Below are positions 1 through 8,096 of a stretch of 64,000 nucleotides of DNA, one piece after another (within the stretch, counting starts at the first letter, position 1; every line of letters starts with the position of its first letter). Under the pieces are notes generated by a model. That model saw nothing but the letters and a program-made list of their open reading frames with translations. It did no database searches and had not been told where the DNA came from. Source of the DNA: Zoogloea sp. 1C4 (GTDB taxonomy: Bacteria; Pseudomonadota; Gammaproteobacteria; Burkholderiales; Rhodocyclaceae); the NCBI RefSeq assembly GCF_009469605.1, contig NZ_SSXU01000014.1:48596-112595 (forward strand), given 5' to 3'. A program made the translations under genes and the position numbers.

Positions 1-596
1 TGCGAGAAGTAGAAGCGGTCGATGCCTTCGTCCTCCACCAGTTGCAGCACGCCGGGCAGGTCAGACGCGTTGTCCTGGGTCATGGTGTAGCGCACGCCCA
101 CCTTCACGCCCAGCGCGCGGCAGCGGCGCAGGCCGGCCAGCGAGCGGTCGAAGGCGCCGTCGAGGCGGCGGAACTTGTCGTGGGTCTCGCGGATGCCGTC
201 GAGGCTGACGCCCACGTAGTCGAAGTCGGCGGCGGCGATGGCGTCGATGTTGCTGTCGTCGATCAGCGTGCCGTTGGACGACAGGCCCACGTAAAAGCCC
301 ATCGCCTTGGCGCGCCCGGCGATCTCGAAGATGTCGGGGCGCAGCAGCGGCTCGCCGCCGGAGAGGATGAGCACCGGCACCCGGAAGGCCTTGAGGTCGT
401 CCATGGTGCGGAAGATCTCGTCGGTCGAAAGCTCGCCGGCGAAATCCTTGTCGGCCGAGATCGAGTAGCAGTGCTTGCAGGTGAGGTTGCAGCGGCGGAT
501 CAGGTTCCAGATCACCACCGGGCCCGGCGGGTTGCGCTTCGGCCCGATCGGCGTGGGCGCCGCGATTTCGCGGAGATAGGCGGAGATGCGGAACAT
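1..596 (-). CDS. nirJ: NirJ-like heme d1 biosynthesis radical SAM protein (3' part cut by window edge)
   Basis: Reading the minus strand from the ATG at 594-596 gives MFRISAYLREIAAPTPIGPK, then the radical SAM cluster motif CNLTCKHC (C36, C40, C43), then SGGEPLLRPD. The sequence through the SSNGTLIDDSNID and SLDGIRETHDKFRR segments resembles NirJ, which acts on the siroheme-derived precursor in cytoplasmic heme d1 assembly for the cd1 nitrite reductase NirS. About 198 residues are present and the C-terminal SPASM-type part lies outside the window. A GAGG about 8 nt upstream supports the start. It is divergent from the next gene. Other heme-modifying radical SAM proteins such as AhbC/D are the alternative. 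The gene implies denitrification capacity. Confidence 0.8.
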   Translation of the reverse strand, partial: MFRISAYLREIAAPTPIGPKRNPPGPVVIWNLIRRCNLTCKHCYSISADKDFAGELSTDEIFRTMDDLKAFRVPVLILSGGEPLLRPDIFEIAGRAKAMGFYVGLSSNGTLIDDSNIDAIAAADFDYVGVSLDGIRETHDKFRRLDGAFDRSLAGLRRCRALGVKVGVRYTMTQDNASDLPGVLQLVEDEGIDRFYFS

Positions 597-799
597 GACG
601 GCAGCCTCGGTAAGGGATGGCCCGATTGTCACCGCCGCCCGGGCGCCATGACCTTGACGGGTATCAACGGCGCAGGGCTGATCGCACTGCGGACGGGCTC
701 CAGCGCCGCGTTTTGTTAGCGTGGATCAAAGCGCGTCCGGCTGGCGGGGGTAAGCTGCCGATATCCGAGAAAAACACTCAACTACTCCAGCGCCACGCC

Positions 800-1018
800 A
801 TGGCCAAGAAGTTTCCCCTGCACCCGAAGCACCCCGAGCGCATCTGCTGGGGCTGCGACAAGTATTGCCCGACGGACGCCCTCGCCTGCGGCAACGGCTC
901 GGGCCGCACCCTGCACCCGGCCGAGATGCTGGGCGAAGACTGGTACACCTTCGGCGACTGGGGCCTCGACATCGACCCCGAGACCGACAGCGTGCCGCCG
1001 ACCCGCGACGGAACCTGA
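800..1018 (+). CDS. DUF3079 family small protein
   Basis: A 72-residue protein beginning MAKKFPLHPKHPERICWGCD. The conserved CWGCDKYC and ACGNGSGRT segments hold four cysteines in two pairs, which suggests metal binding. The compact cysteine-rich layout, the HPxHPERxCWGCD opening and the length match the DUF3079 family of unknown function. The upstream 200 bases to nirJ hold no other gene. The ATG at 800 is preferred because the family starts at this MxKKFPLHP segment. The function is not known. Confidence 0.75.
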   Translation: MAKKFPLHPKHPERICWGCDKYCPTDALACGNGSGRTLHPAEMLGEDWYTFGDWGLDIDPETDSVPPTRDGT

Positions 1019-1034
1019 ACCGGCCGATCCGGCG

Positions 1035-1499
1035 CTACTTCGCGCCCCAGGGCATCACCGGAACCGTCGAGATGCTGTTGGCCGGCGCACCGTCGATCAG
1101 CTTACGGCTGATGGCGACGTACACCAGCGTGTTGTTGGCCTTGTCGAACATCCGCACGATGCGGGTTTCCTTGAACACCAGCGAGGTGTCCTCCGAGAAC
1201 ACCACTTCGTTCTCGGGCAGCTTGGCCGGCAGGGTGATCGGGCCGGTCTGGCGGCAGGCCAGCGAGAACTGGGACGGGTCCTGGGCCAGCCCCAGGCTGC
1301 CCGACACGCCGCCGGTGCGGGCCTGGCTCACGTGGCAGGTCACGCCCGGCACCCTGGCGTCGTGGAAGGCCTCGACGCACACCTTGTGGTTGGCGCCGAT
1401 GAGTTTCCAGGTGGTGGTCACGCAGCCCACCTCGTCGGCGCTGGCATGGTTGGCGGCGAGGCCGAGGACGATCGCGGCAAAGGCGTTGCGATAGCGCAT
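1035..1499 (-). CDS. creA: CreA family periplasmic protein
   Basis: A 154-residue protein with an N-terminal signal peptide (residues 1-21, cleaved near ASA-DE). Conserved CreA segments follow: DEVGCVTTTWKLIG, then HDARVPGVTCHVSQA, then GGVSGSLGLAQDPS. Two cysteine pairs fit a periplasmic disulfide protein. CreA lies near the creBCD regulators in enterobacteria but its molecular role is unknown. Here it stands alone, convergent with DUF3079 and 85 bp divergent from the helicase gene. The ATG at 1499 is the only start giving a proper signal peptide. Confidence 0.85.
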   Translation of the reverse strand: MRYRNAFAAIVLGLAANHASADEVGCVTTTWKLIGANHKVCVEAFHDARVPGVTCHVSQARTGGVSGSLGLAQDPSQFSLACRQTGPITLPAKLPENEVVFSEDTSLVFKETRIVRMFDKANNTLVYVAISRKLIDGAPANSISTVPVMPWGAK

Positions 1500-1583
1500 C
1501 AGGGGCTTCCTTTCTGACAGAATGGGGCACATCCGGCTGCCCGGACGGCATCCGGGCCACGCTACCATATTCCGTCGACACCC

Positions 1584-3230
1584 ATGGCCATCGTTCATCC
1601 CGCAGGCTGGCGCGAGCTGGCCGCCACCGGCGCCGCCCAGCGCGAGATCGAGACCCTCGCCCAGCTCGCTGACGGCCTCTCCGACGACTACACGATCTTC
1701 CACGGCGTGCACTGGACCCGCATCCACCAGGGCCGCCACGCCATCGTCGGCGAGATCGACTTCGCCATCGTCGGCCCCACCGGCAAGCTGCTGCTGGTCG
1801 AGCAGAAATCCGGCTTCCTGGCCGAAACCCCGGACGGCCTCGTCAAGCGCTACGGCCAGAAGGACAAGCAGGTGGCGATGCAGCTCGCCCGCAACGTGGA
1901 CGCCCTCACCAACCGGCTGCGCGCCGTGTGCGAGGGCGAGCCCATCGAGGTGGACGCCCTGCTGTTCTGCCCCGACTACACCGTGCGGGCGCCCGGCACG
2001 GCCGGCATCGACCCGGCGCGCATCGTGGACGCCACCCGGCGCCAGTATCTGGTCGAGGTGATCCGCGCCATCCTGCCCGCCAGCGGCCCGCGGCTCATCA
2101 ACCGGGCCAGGGTCGAGCGCTTCCTGGGCGACGTGCTGGAGCTCGTGCCCGAGGTACATGCCATCGTCGGCGAGGCCCACGCCCTGTACACCCGGCTCGC
2201 CGGCGGGCTGACCGACTGGGCGCGGCGGATCGACTTCACGCCCTTCCGCCTGCGCGTGGTGGGTACCGCCGGATCGGGCAAGACCCAGCTGGCGATGGCC
2301 GCCTACCGGGACGCCCTGGCCGCCGGAAGGCAGCCCATGTACGTGTGCTACAACCGCCCGCTGGCCGACCACATCGCGCTGATCGCCCCGCCCGGCGGCG
2401 TGGTGGTCACCTACCACCAGCTGGCCGACCGGCTGCTGCGGGCCCGCGGCGAGGCGCCGGATTTCACCCGGCCCGATGCCTTCGCCCGCCTCGAAGCCGC
2501 CCTCGACGACCTCCAGCCCGCCGATGCCGACCAGGTGGACGAGCTCATCATCGACGAAGGCCAGGATTTCCAGGCCGGCTGGGCCCGCAACCTGCTGCGC
2601 TTCCTGCGCCCCGGCGGCCGCGCCTGGTGGCTCGAAGACCCGCTGCAGAACCTCTACGCCCGCCCGCCGGTGGATCTGCCCGGCTGGGTCGTGCTCCACG
2701 CCGACACCAACTACCGCAGCCCGCGGGACATCCTCACCAGCCTCAACCGGCTGCTCCCCGGCCGCGGGGTGGAAGCCGGCAGCCCGATCGAAGGCGCCGA
2801 GGTGGAGATCATCAGCTACGCCGGCCCGGATGATCTCGCCACCGCCTCGACCCGCGCCCTCACCCGCGCCGTCGGGCTCGGCTTCAAGCGGCCGCATATC
2901 GCCCTCGTCACCTACCGGGGCCGCGAGCATTCGCTGCTCACGCCCCTCACCCGGCTGGGCAACCTCCCGCTCAAGGCGCCCACCGGCCGCTACGACCTGC
3001 TGGGCAACCCGATCCTCACCGACGGCGACATCCTCATCGACTCGGTGCACCGCTTCAAGGGCCGGGCCGCGCCCTGCGTGATCCTCACCGAGATCGACTT
3101 CACCCAGCTCGACGCCGCCGCCATCCGGCGCCTCTTCGTCGGCGCCACCCGGGCCACCCTCAAGCTGATCCTGGTGGCCACCGACAGCGCCGCCGCGGTG
3201 CTGCGCGAGCGCCTCCTGCCCGCATCCTGA
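1584..3230 (+). CDS. NERD-like nuclease domain fused to UvrD/Rep-type (SF1) helicase
   Basis: A 548-residue protein. Residues about 15-120 look like a nuclease-related (NERD) fold, with GEIDFAIV (E57, D59) and LLVEQKSG (E73, K75) forming a PD-(D/E)xK-like set. The SF1 core has Walker A GTAGSGKTQ near residue 229 and Walker B with the Q motif in LIIDEGQDFQAGW near 324. The C-terminal helicase motifs are DSVHRFKG and FVGATRA. It probably translocates on or cuts DNA in the cytoplasm, with a repair or defence role as inference. It is a single-gene unit, 20 bp upstream of a separate cyclotransferase gene. Confidence 0.75.
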   Translation: MAIVHPAGWRELAATGAAQREIETLAQLADGLSDDYTIFHGVHWTRIHQGRHAIVGEIDFAIVGPTGKLLLVEQKSGFLAETPDGLVKRYGQKDKQVAMQLARNVDALTNRLRAVCEGEPIEVDALLFCPDYTVRAPGTAGIDPARIVDATRRQYLVEVIRAILPASGPRLINRARVERFLGDVLELVPEVHAIVGEAHALYTRLAGGLTDWARRIDFTPFRLRVVGTAGSGKTQLAMAAYRDALAAGRQPMYVCYNRPLADHIALIAPPGGVVVTYHQLADRLLRARGEAPDFTRPDAFARLEAALDDLQPADADQVDELIIDEGQDFQAGWARNLLRFLRPGGRAWWLEDPLQNLYARPPVDLPGWVVLHADTNYRSPRDILTSLNRLLPGRGVEAGSPIEGAEVEIISYAGPDDLATASTRALTRAVGLGFKRPHIALVTYRGREHSLLTPLTRLGNLPLKAPTGRYDLLGNPILTDGDILIDSVHRFKGRAAPCVILTEIDFTQLDAAAIRRLFVGATRATLKLILVATDSAAAVLRERLLPAS

Positions 3231-3250
3231 CCTTTCCCCGGAGCTCCCGA

Positions 3251-3685
3251 ATGCCGCCCGAACCCACCCACTGCTTCACCTACGGCTCGCTGATGTGCGA
3301 AGACATCATGGGCGCCGTGTGCGCCACCCGCGCACCCTTCGTCGCCGCCACCCTCGACGGCTTCCGGCGCTCGCCGGTGACGGACGAGGAATACCCCGGC
3401 ATGGTGCCCGCCCCTGGCGAACGGGTCGAAGGCGTGCTCTACCTCGACCTGCCCGAATCCGCTTGGCCGCGCCTCGACGCGTTCGAAGGCATCGAATACA
3501 GCCGCGAGCAGGTGACGGTGCACACCGCCGACGGCCGCTCGCTCGCCGCCTGGACCTACGTCTTCAAGCCCGAATTCGCCAGCCGGCTTGGCCCCGGCGA
3601 GTGGGATTTCCAGCGCTTCCTCGCCACCGGAAAGGCCCGCTTCACCGCCCAGTTCATGGGCTTCGACGAATCCACCCGCCCATGA
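3251..3685 (+). CDS. Gamma-glutamylcyclotransferase-like (AIG2/GGCT fold) protein
   Basis: A 144-residue cytoplasmic protein with the family opening FTYGSLMCEDIM, the substrate-loop equivalent of YGSL. A conserved acidic segment DAFEGIEYSRE follows, and the length fits the AIG2-like family. Members remove 5-oxoproline from gamma-glutamyl amines or peptides. The actual substrate here cannot be told. It starts 20 bp after the NERD helicase and may be co-transcribed. Its stop codon overlaps the A-tract of a terminator serving the convergent PEP-CTERM gene. Confidence 0.8.
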   Translation: MPPEPTHCFTYGSLMCEDIMGAVCATRAPFVAATLDGFRRSPVTDEEYPGMVPAPGERVEGVLYLDLPESAWPRLDAFEGIEYSREQVTVHTADGRSLAAWTYVFKPEFASRLGPGEWDFQRFLATGKARFTAQFMGFDESTRP

Positions 3686-3709
3686 AAAACGGCGGCCGCG
3701 AGGCCGCCG
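3684..3709 (-). terminator. Rho-independent terminator of the PEP-CTERM gene
   Basis: On the minus strand an 8-bp GC stem CGGCGGCC, loop TCGC, GGCCGCCG is followed by a run of five T. It lies 22 bp past the stop of the minus-strand PEP-CTERM gene and overlaps the 3' end of the convergent gene. Confidence 0.75.
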
Positions 3710-3730
3710 GACGGTTGAGCCGGGGCTGAC

Positions 3731-4642
3731 TCAGCCGCGCAAACGACGCACCCCCAACCAGCCGAGACCACTCAACATCAGGGCCAGGATGCCGGGTTCG
3801 GGCACGGTGCCGCCGCCCGGATTGGTCGGGTCGACCACCGGGGCGAACTCGCTGTTGAACACCCAGCGCCGGATGTCGTGGTCGGCCGTCGCCGCGCCGG
3901 TGCCCGAGGTGAAGCCGACGAACGCATTGGTGGTGCCGAGCACCGACACCAGATCGACGGTGTAGCTCATCAACGCGGCCGCCGGGCGGGTGTCGTTGAG
4001 GGCCAGACGCACCTCGAGGCTGTCGGTCACGCCGTTGTAATCCACCCAGGCGTGGAAGATGCTGCCGCTGTCGAGCTGCGCCGGCAGGGTGTCAGCGCGC
4101 ACCACCGAGCACACGCTGCCAGCAAGGTTGATGCCCGCGTGGTTGCCGTTGTTGCCGTCGCAGGGGCCGTTGTCCCAGTTGTCGAACTCGACGCCCACGC
4201 TGTTGGCGAGCCCGTCGTAACCGATCCCGCCACCGCCGCCGCCAGCCGTGTTGGCCACGGTCTGCACGGTGAACACGATGCCGTCGGCGCCGCCACCGCC
4301 CTGGTTGGTGAACTGGAACTCGAAGTAGCTCGAGAAGGACGCGTCCGAAGCCAGCGAGATGGCGTTGGTCAGGAAGGCGCTGCCCGACTGGGCGTAGTTG
4401 TTGGTGAGGCGCAGCACGCGCTCGTCGCCGACATTGGGGCCGACCACGCCCATACCGCCCGTGTCGATGGTGGCGGTGACGCCGTTGAGGGTGAAGTCGG
4501 CCAGGCTGTTGAAGTTCTGCATGTTCACCAGCAGCGCGTGGGCCGGCGCCGCGGCAAACATCGCGCCGGCCACGCCCAGTGCGCCGGCAAGCTGTCGCAG
4601 GCGGGCGCCCGCGAACGTCGGAGATTCAGTGCTTCTCGACAT
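3731..4642 (-). CDS. PEP-CTERM sorting-domain protein with L-type lectin-like domain
   Basis: A 303-residue exported protein. The N-terminal signal peptide ends near AAPAHALL (about residue 31). The central domain, about 35-270, has the lectin-like segments GGADGIVFTVQ and NSVGVEFDNWDN, then a cysteine pair. The C-terminus is a PEP-CTERM anchor: VPEPG, a hydrophobic helix and the basic tail RRLRG. Such proteins are handled by exosortase (EpsH/XrtA type) and linked to exopolysaccharide or floc formation. A strong GGGAGGG ribosome site supports the ATG at 4642. A sigma-54-like promoter precedes it and a terminator follows. No exosortase lies in the window. Confidence 0.85.
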   Translation of the reverse strand: MSRSTESPTFAGARLRQLAGALGVAGAMFAAAPAHALLVNMQNFNSLADFTLNGVTATIDTGGMGVVGPNVGDERVLRLTNNYAQSGSAFLTNAISLASDASFSSYFEFQFTNQGGGGADGIVFTVQTVANTAGGGGGGIGYDGLANSVGVEFDNWDNGPCDGNNGNHAGINLAGSVCSVVRADTLPAQLDSGSIFHAWVDYNGVTDSLEVRLALNDTRPAAALMSYTVDLVSVLGTTNAFVGFTSGTGAATADHDIRRWVFNSEFAPVVDPTNPGGGTVPEPGILALMLSGLGWLGVRRLRG

Positions 4643-4708
4643 GGAAAACCCTCCCGATGCGGTCAGAAATGCGCGCGCCAGCCTTCCAGCGAGCGATATC
4701 CGGACAGA

Positions 4709-4724
4709 CGCATAAGCCATGCCA
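4709..4724 (-). promoter_or_regulatory. Putative sigma-54 (-24/-12) promoter of the PEP-CTERM gene
   Basis: The minus strand reads TGGCATGGCTTATGCG, with GG and GC separated by exactly 10 nt. It matches the sigma-54 consensus TGGCAYGN4TTGCW except in the last element. It lies 66 bp upstream of the PEP-CTERM start codon. Sigma-54 control of PEP-CTERM genes through PrsK/PrsR is known in related bacteria. Confidence 0.6.
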
Positions 4725-4909
4725 AAAAACACAAGATGCCCCTGTCCTGCCGCGAGGGTCTTGTCGCCCAAAATGGCCAAGAACGTTGAGCCATGGGCTT
4801 TTCGGGGACACGCCCGAACCATGAACCCGGTTTGGGTATTTATAAAAATCAACGATTTGAGAAAATCGTCAGACGCCCACTCTGGGCGCCCTCCAACGAC
4901 CGCCGGACG

Positions 4910-4952
4910 AAAAAATGCCGCCAGGTGTTAAAAATTCCGACACCTGACGGCA
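4910..4952 (-). terminator. Rho-independent terminator of rdgC
   Basis: An inverted repeat TGCCGCCAGGTGT / ACACCTGACGGCA (13 bp, one G-U-type mismatch) has an 11-nt loop. It is followed on the minus strand by six T. It lies 33 bp after the rdgC stop. The other side reads CTTTT, so weak bidirectional activity is possible. The rest of 4643-4984 holds the PEP-CTERM promoter region and no further gene. Confidence 0.8.
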
Positions 4953-4984
4953 CTTTTGATTGACGCCGGCTGCCCGGCTGCGGG

Positions 4985-5893
4985 TCAGATCACCGTTTCC
5001 TTGTCCTCACCCCCCAGCACCTCCAGCAGCGCGGGGATCAGGCGGGACAGTTCACCGCTCATCAGGGCGAAATCGGCCTCCATCTGCATGTCGGCGGATT
5101 CGGCGTTTTTGTCGGCTTCCTCCTTGATGATGTCGAGGAAGGCGACCCGCTTGATCTCCATCTTCTCGGTCAGCACAAAGCTCACCCGGTCGTCGAAGGT
5201 GAGCGCGAGGCGCGTCGGGAGCTTGCCGGCGGCGAGGTGGTCCTGCACGTCCTTGCCGTCCAGCGCGTGGCGCACGTAGCGCACGGCGGCCTTCTCGTCG
5301 GTGACGGCGCGCAGCTCGCAGTCCAGGTCGATGGTGAAGTTGCCGCTGGCCTCGTTGGCGGCCAGCCAGCCGGTCATCACCGACACCGGCGACAGCCTGG
5401 TCTTGACCATCTTCACCGGCAGCTCGTCGAGGGTGTCGCGCAGGGCTTCGAGGACTTCCTCGGCGCGGGCCGGGCTGGAGGCGTCGATGACGAGCCAGCC
5501 GCCCACCGGGTCGATCCACGCAAACACGCGGCGGCGGCGGGTGAAGGCGCGGGGCAGCAGCTCCTGGAGCACGGCCTCCTTGATCTCCTTCATCTGCTTG
5601 CGGCCGGGCTTGTAGCCCTGCTGGGCCTCGATCATCTCGGCCTTGTCGGCAGCCACGTCATTGACGACGGACGAAGGCAGCAGCTTCTGCTCGACGGCCA
5701 GCGAGATGAGGAAATGGCCCTTCACCGGCAGCACGAAGCGGTCGTCCTTGGTGGGCGAGCTCCAGCCGCGGCTCGCCATGTCCTGGCTGCCACAGGGCTG
5801 GAAAGGACGGGCGGCGAGCTTTTCCTGCAGCGTGTCGGCGGTGAGCGCCCAGTTTTCGGGGAGACGGTAGATCTGGAGGTTGCGGAACCACAT
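4985..5893 (-). CDS. rdgC: Recombination-associated protein RdgC
   Basis: A 302-residue protein starting MWFRNLQIYRL, the family's usual MWFKNLxxYR opening, and about the usual length. Conserved segments include the PCGSQDMASRGW region, HFLISLAVEQKLLPSSVV and GYKPGRKQMKEIKE. RdgC forms a ring-shaped dimer on double-stranded DNA on the nucleoid and antagonises RecA loading. An in-frame ATG four codons upstream (5905) is possible, but the family start and homologous N-terminus favour 5893. It is monocistronic, divergent from the next operon, with a clear terminator. Confidence 0.95.
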   Translation of the reverse strand: MWFRNLQIYRLPENWALTADTLQEKLAARPFQPCGSQDMASRGWSSPTKDDRFVLPVKGHFLISLAVEQKLLPSSVVNDVAADKAEMIEAQQGYKPGRKQMKEIKEAVLQELLPRAFTRRRRVFAWIDPVGGWLVIDASSPARAEEVLEALRDTLDELPVKMVKTRLSPVSVMTGWLAANEASGNFTIDLDCELRAVTDEKAAVRYVRHALDGKDVQDHLAAGKLPTRLALTFDDRVSFVLTEKMEIKRVAFLDIIKEEADKNAESADMQMEADFALMSGELSRLIPALLEVLGGEDKETVI

Positions 5894-5978
5894 GGCGGGG
5901 TACATCCGTGCTGATGGAAAAGAGGCGGCATTGTAGCGGCTCGGGCGCGACCGGGAAGGGGCCGTGACCTCGCGGTGG

Positions 5979-6022
5979 TTGACACTCTGAATTTCAGAGC
6001 AATAAACTCTGAACCGCAGAGT
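5979..6022 (+). promoter_or_regulatory. Promoter with two tandem CTCTGAA-type palindromic operators
   Basis: TTGACA at 5979-5984 and AATAAA at 6001-6006 form a sigma-70-like promoter with a 16-bp spacer. The spacer is almost entirely the perfect palindrome CTCTGAATTTCAGAG (5985-5999). A second copy, CTCTGAACCGCAGAG (6007-6021), follows with centres 22 bp apart. A repressor bound here would occlude RNA polymerase. The winged-helix protein encoded at 7767-8096 in this operon is the obvious candidate. Confidence 0.6.
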
Positions 6023-6045
6023 AAAACCTCACGGAATATCCGACC

Positions 6046-7095
6046 ATGGCCGACCCGATCACCCGCCAGCTCGACAGCATCCAGTCCATGCTCACCCGCG
6101 GCCAACGCAACCTGCGCATGGAGCGCCACAGCCTGATCCTGTGGGGCCTCGCCGGCGCCGGGCTGTTCGCGGCGAGCGATCTGGTATTCACCGCCGAGCA
6201 GATCCCCGACACCGCCAGCCGCGCGGTGGCCTGGCTGCTGCTGCTCGCCGCGGTGCTGGGCGGCACCGGCTTTGCCGACTGGCACCTGACCCGCCGCGTG
6301 AAGGCCGCGCGGGACGAGACCTGGTCGTTCATCCACCGCCAGGTGGTCAAGCTGCTGTGGCTCTTGATGGCTGTGGGCACGCTGTTCACCTTCGCCACCT
6401 TCTTCTACGGCGGCGCCTACATGCTGTGCACCGTTTGGCTGGTGATGATCGGGCTGGCGTTCTACGTCCACGGCCTGTTCTCGGAAGAAGTGCTCGAATG
6501 GACCGGCGGCATCATCATCGCCATCGGCGTGGCGGGCCTCGTCGCCCGGCTGCCCTTCGAGACGATGAAGTGGATCGCCGCGGCGGTGTTCGGCATCGGC
6601 CTGCCGCTGCTGTCGCTGCTCCTCGACCACGGCCGCGCGCGCCCCTTCCTGGTACGCCTCGGGCAGTCCGTGGGCTGGACGGTGGCGGTGCTGGCGGTGC
6701 CCCTCGTCGCCCACCGCGTGGCCGCTTCCAGCCTGCCGCCCGAGCTGCCCGTCACCGCCCTGGCCGACTACCGGGCCGGCGCGGCCCCGGCCGGCGAGAC
6801 CATCGTCCGCCTGCCCGCCGGCCAGCCGGTGCCGGTGAAGGTGGCGGTGTCCGGCGACCTGTTCCGCCCGGCGCCGGACGCCGTGCTGCCCCTCACCCTC
6901 GACCGCCCGGTGGAGATCCTGCTGCGCGACGGCACGCCCACCGGCGACCTGCGCCTGCCCGGCGAGCCGTGGCAGCTCGCCCGCGAAACCCGCTGGATCT
7001 CCATCCCGTGGATCCGCGCCCGCCTCGACCCGACCGCCGGCCCGGTGGTGGAGTCGGCGCTGGTGGTGGATTTCCACGGCCATCCCCGCAACTGA
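6046..7095 (+). CDS. Multi-spanning membrane protein of unknown function
   Basis: A 349-residue protein. The N-terminal 25 residues are cytosolic and amphipathic (RQLDSIQSMLTRGQRN). About six hydrophobic segments follow between residues 30 and 225: around 30-46, 62-80, 103-128, 130-145, 163-200 and 208-224. A soluble C-terminal domain, about 230-349, is rich in beta-prone Leu/Pro/Arg segments and ends LVVDFHGHPRN. I do not recognise the family. It is the first gene of the operator-controlled operon, followed 27 bp later by a small lipoprotein. Confidence 0.6.
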   Translation: MADPITRQLDSIQSMLTRGQRNLRMERHSLILWGLAGAGLFAASDLVFTAEQIPDTASRAVAWLLLLAAVLGGTGFADWHLTRRVKAARDETWSFIHRQVVKLLWLLMAVGTLFTFATFFYGGAYMLCTVWLVMIGLAFYVHGLFSEEVLEWTGGIIIAIGVAGLVARLPFETMKWIAAAVFGIGLPLLSLLLDHGRARPFLVRLGQSVGWTVAVLAVPLVAHRVAASSLPPELPVTALADYRAGAAPAGETIVRLPAGQPVPVKVAVSGDLFRPAPDAVLPLTLDRPVEILLRDGTPTGDLRLPGEPWQLARETRWISIPWIRARLDPTAGPVVESALVVDFHGHPRN

Positions 7096-7122
7096 AACCT
7101 TCCCTCACCCAGGAGCACCACG

Positions 7123-7515
7123 ATGATCCTCCGCACCCTCAGCATCCTCGGCGCCTGCGCGCTGACCGCCTGCGCCGGCATTCCCCCCGGTGGCGACGAG
7201 ATGGCCCGCCTGCCGGTCGTGCGCTTCGGCGACACGCCGCCTGCCGACCAGCCCTTCATCCTGCTCTACCCCGCCGGCGCGCCGCTGCCGGTGGAGACGC
7301 GCATCCACGGCAGCCTGCTGCAGGAAGAAGCCCGCGGCGTGCTCACCGTGCGCACCAAGCAGGATCTGTACACCTACAAGCACTGGGCCAGCCTCGACGG
7401 CAAGACCTGGAAAGCCGGCAACCAGGTGGTCGGCGGCCACTTCGAGATCGCCGTGCCCGGCGAGAAGGACGGGCGCAATCCGGGCTCGATGCGTGCAGAA
7501 TTCAATCTGAAGTGA
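7123..7515 (+). CDS. Small putative lipoprotein
   Basis: A 130-residue protein with a short signal peptide and lipobox LTAC (cysteine at about residue 17), so probably lipid-anchored in the envelope. The mature part contains LPVVRFGDTPPADQPFILLYPAG and a repeated VxTRIHGSLLQEE-type beta pattern. No family was recognised. The start ATG has AGGAG about 9 nt upstream. It follows the membrane protein by 27 bp and is separated from the regulator gene by a hairpin-rich 250-bp gap. Confidence 0.6.
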   Translation: MILRTLSILGACALTACAGIPPGGDEMARLPVVRFGDTPPADQPFILLYPAGAPLPVETRIHGSLLQEEARGVLTVRTKQDLYTYKHWASLDGKTWKAGNQVVGGHFEIAVPGEKDGRNPGSMRAEFNLK

Positions 7516-7526
7516 AGGATGCCCCC

Positions 7527-7660
7527 CGAAGCGCCTGCGGCGCGGAGGGCCGGCTTTACACAGCCGGCCCGTTCGGCAGGCATGGAGCCATGCTCCAAGA
7601 AGTCCCTGCCTCACCCCCCCCACAGGGGGCGGGCCGGCCGCTTCGGGGCGGCCGTGCGCG
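7527..7660. repeat. Hairpin-rich intergenic segment between lipoprotein and regulator genes
   Basis: Three inverted repeats stand in series. GCGCC/GGCGC is at 7531-7543. The 9-bp GGGCCGGCT/AGCCGGCCC is at 7547-7570. GGCCGC/GCGGCC is at 7636-7653. No T-tract follows any of them. The mix of GC-rich stems resembles dispersed betaproteobacterial intergenic repeats, but a genome comparison is required to show that. The 250-bp gap holds no supported gene. Confidence 0.4.
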
Positions 7661-7766
7661 TCCGGCCAAAGGCCCGTATCCCCTGCTTCCCGGGATGCAA
7701 GCGGTACCCGGCGCACCAGAAAACTGAAACACCCCAACCGACGCCCGCCACCCGGCGGGCCGCCCC

Positions 7767-8096
7767 ATGGACAACCTCGACCCGCTCCTCCACCAGCCCC
7801 TGCGCACCCAGATCGCCGCTTTCCTGGCCGGCTGCGACGAAGCCAGCTTTTCCGAACTCAAGCGCAACCTGCAGGTTTCCGACGGCAACCTCGAATCGCA
7901 CCTCAAGAAGCTGATCGCCGCCGACTACGTGAGCCTGCGCCGCAGCGAAGGCCCCGGCCGCGCCCAGACCAGCTACAGCCTCACCCCCACCGGGATGGGC
8001 GCCCTGCAGCGCTACATCCAGACCCTGCAGAAACTCCTGCCGCTCGGCACGCAACCGGCCGCCGACCCGCTGGGCGGCGTGGTTGCCGGCTCGTGA
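7767..8096 (+). CDS. Winged-helix transcriptional regulator (HTH, MarR/ArsR-like)
   Basis: A 109-residue DNA-binding protein. It opens with LDPLLHQPLRTQIAAFLAGC. The recognition part is SFSELKRNLQVSDGNLESHLKKLIAADYV, and a beta-wing follows in RRSEGPGRAQTSYSLTPTG. This layout matches the single-domain winged-helix proteins that often accompany small membrane proteins. The likely role is a repressor of its own operon through the CTCTGAA palindromes upstream of 6046, which is inference from position. The stop overlaps the GTG of the next gene by four bases. Confidence 0.75.
   Translation: MDNLDPLLHQPLRTQIAAFLAGCDEASFSELKRNLQVSDGNLESHLKKLIAADYVSLRRSEGPGRAQTSYSLTPTGMGALQRYIQTLQKLLPLGTQPAADPLGGVVAGS

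Noticed and set aside
715..740. FNR/Dnr-like site between nirJ and the DUF3079 gene
   Set aside because: TTGTTAGCGTGGATCAA has only one good half (ATCAA) and wrong spacing (7 instead of 4 nt).
1035..3050. Long minus-strand open frame of about 670 codons
   Set aside because: It only extends creA upstream through the complement of the NERD-helicase gene. The upstream part is Gly/Val/His-rich with no family, while the plus strand encodes clear SF1 helicase motifs.
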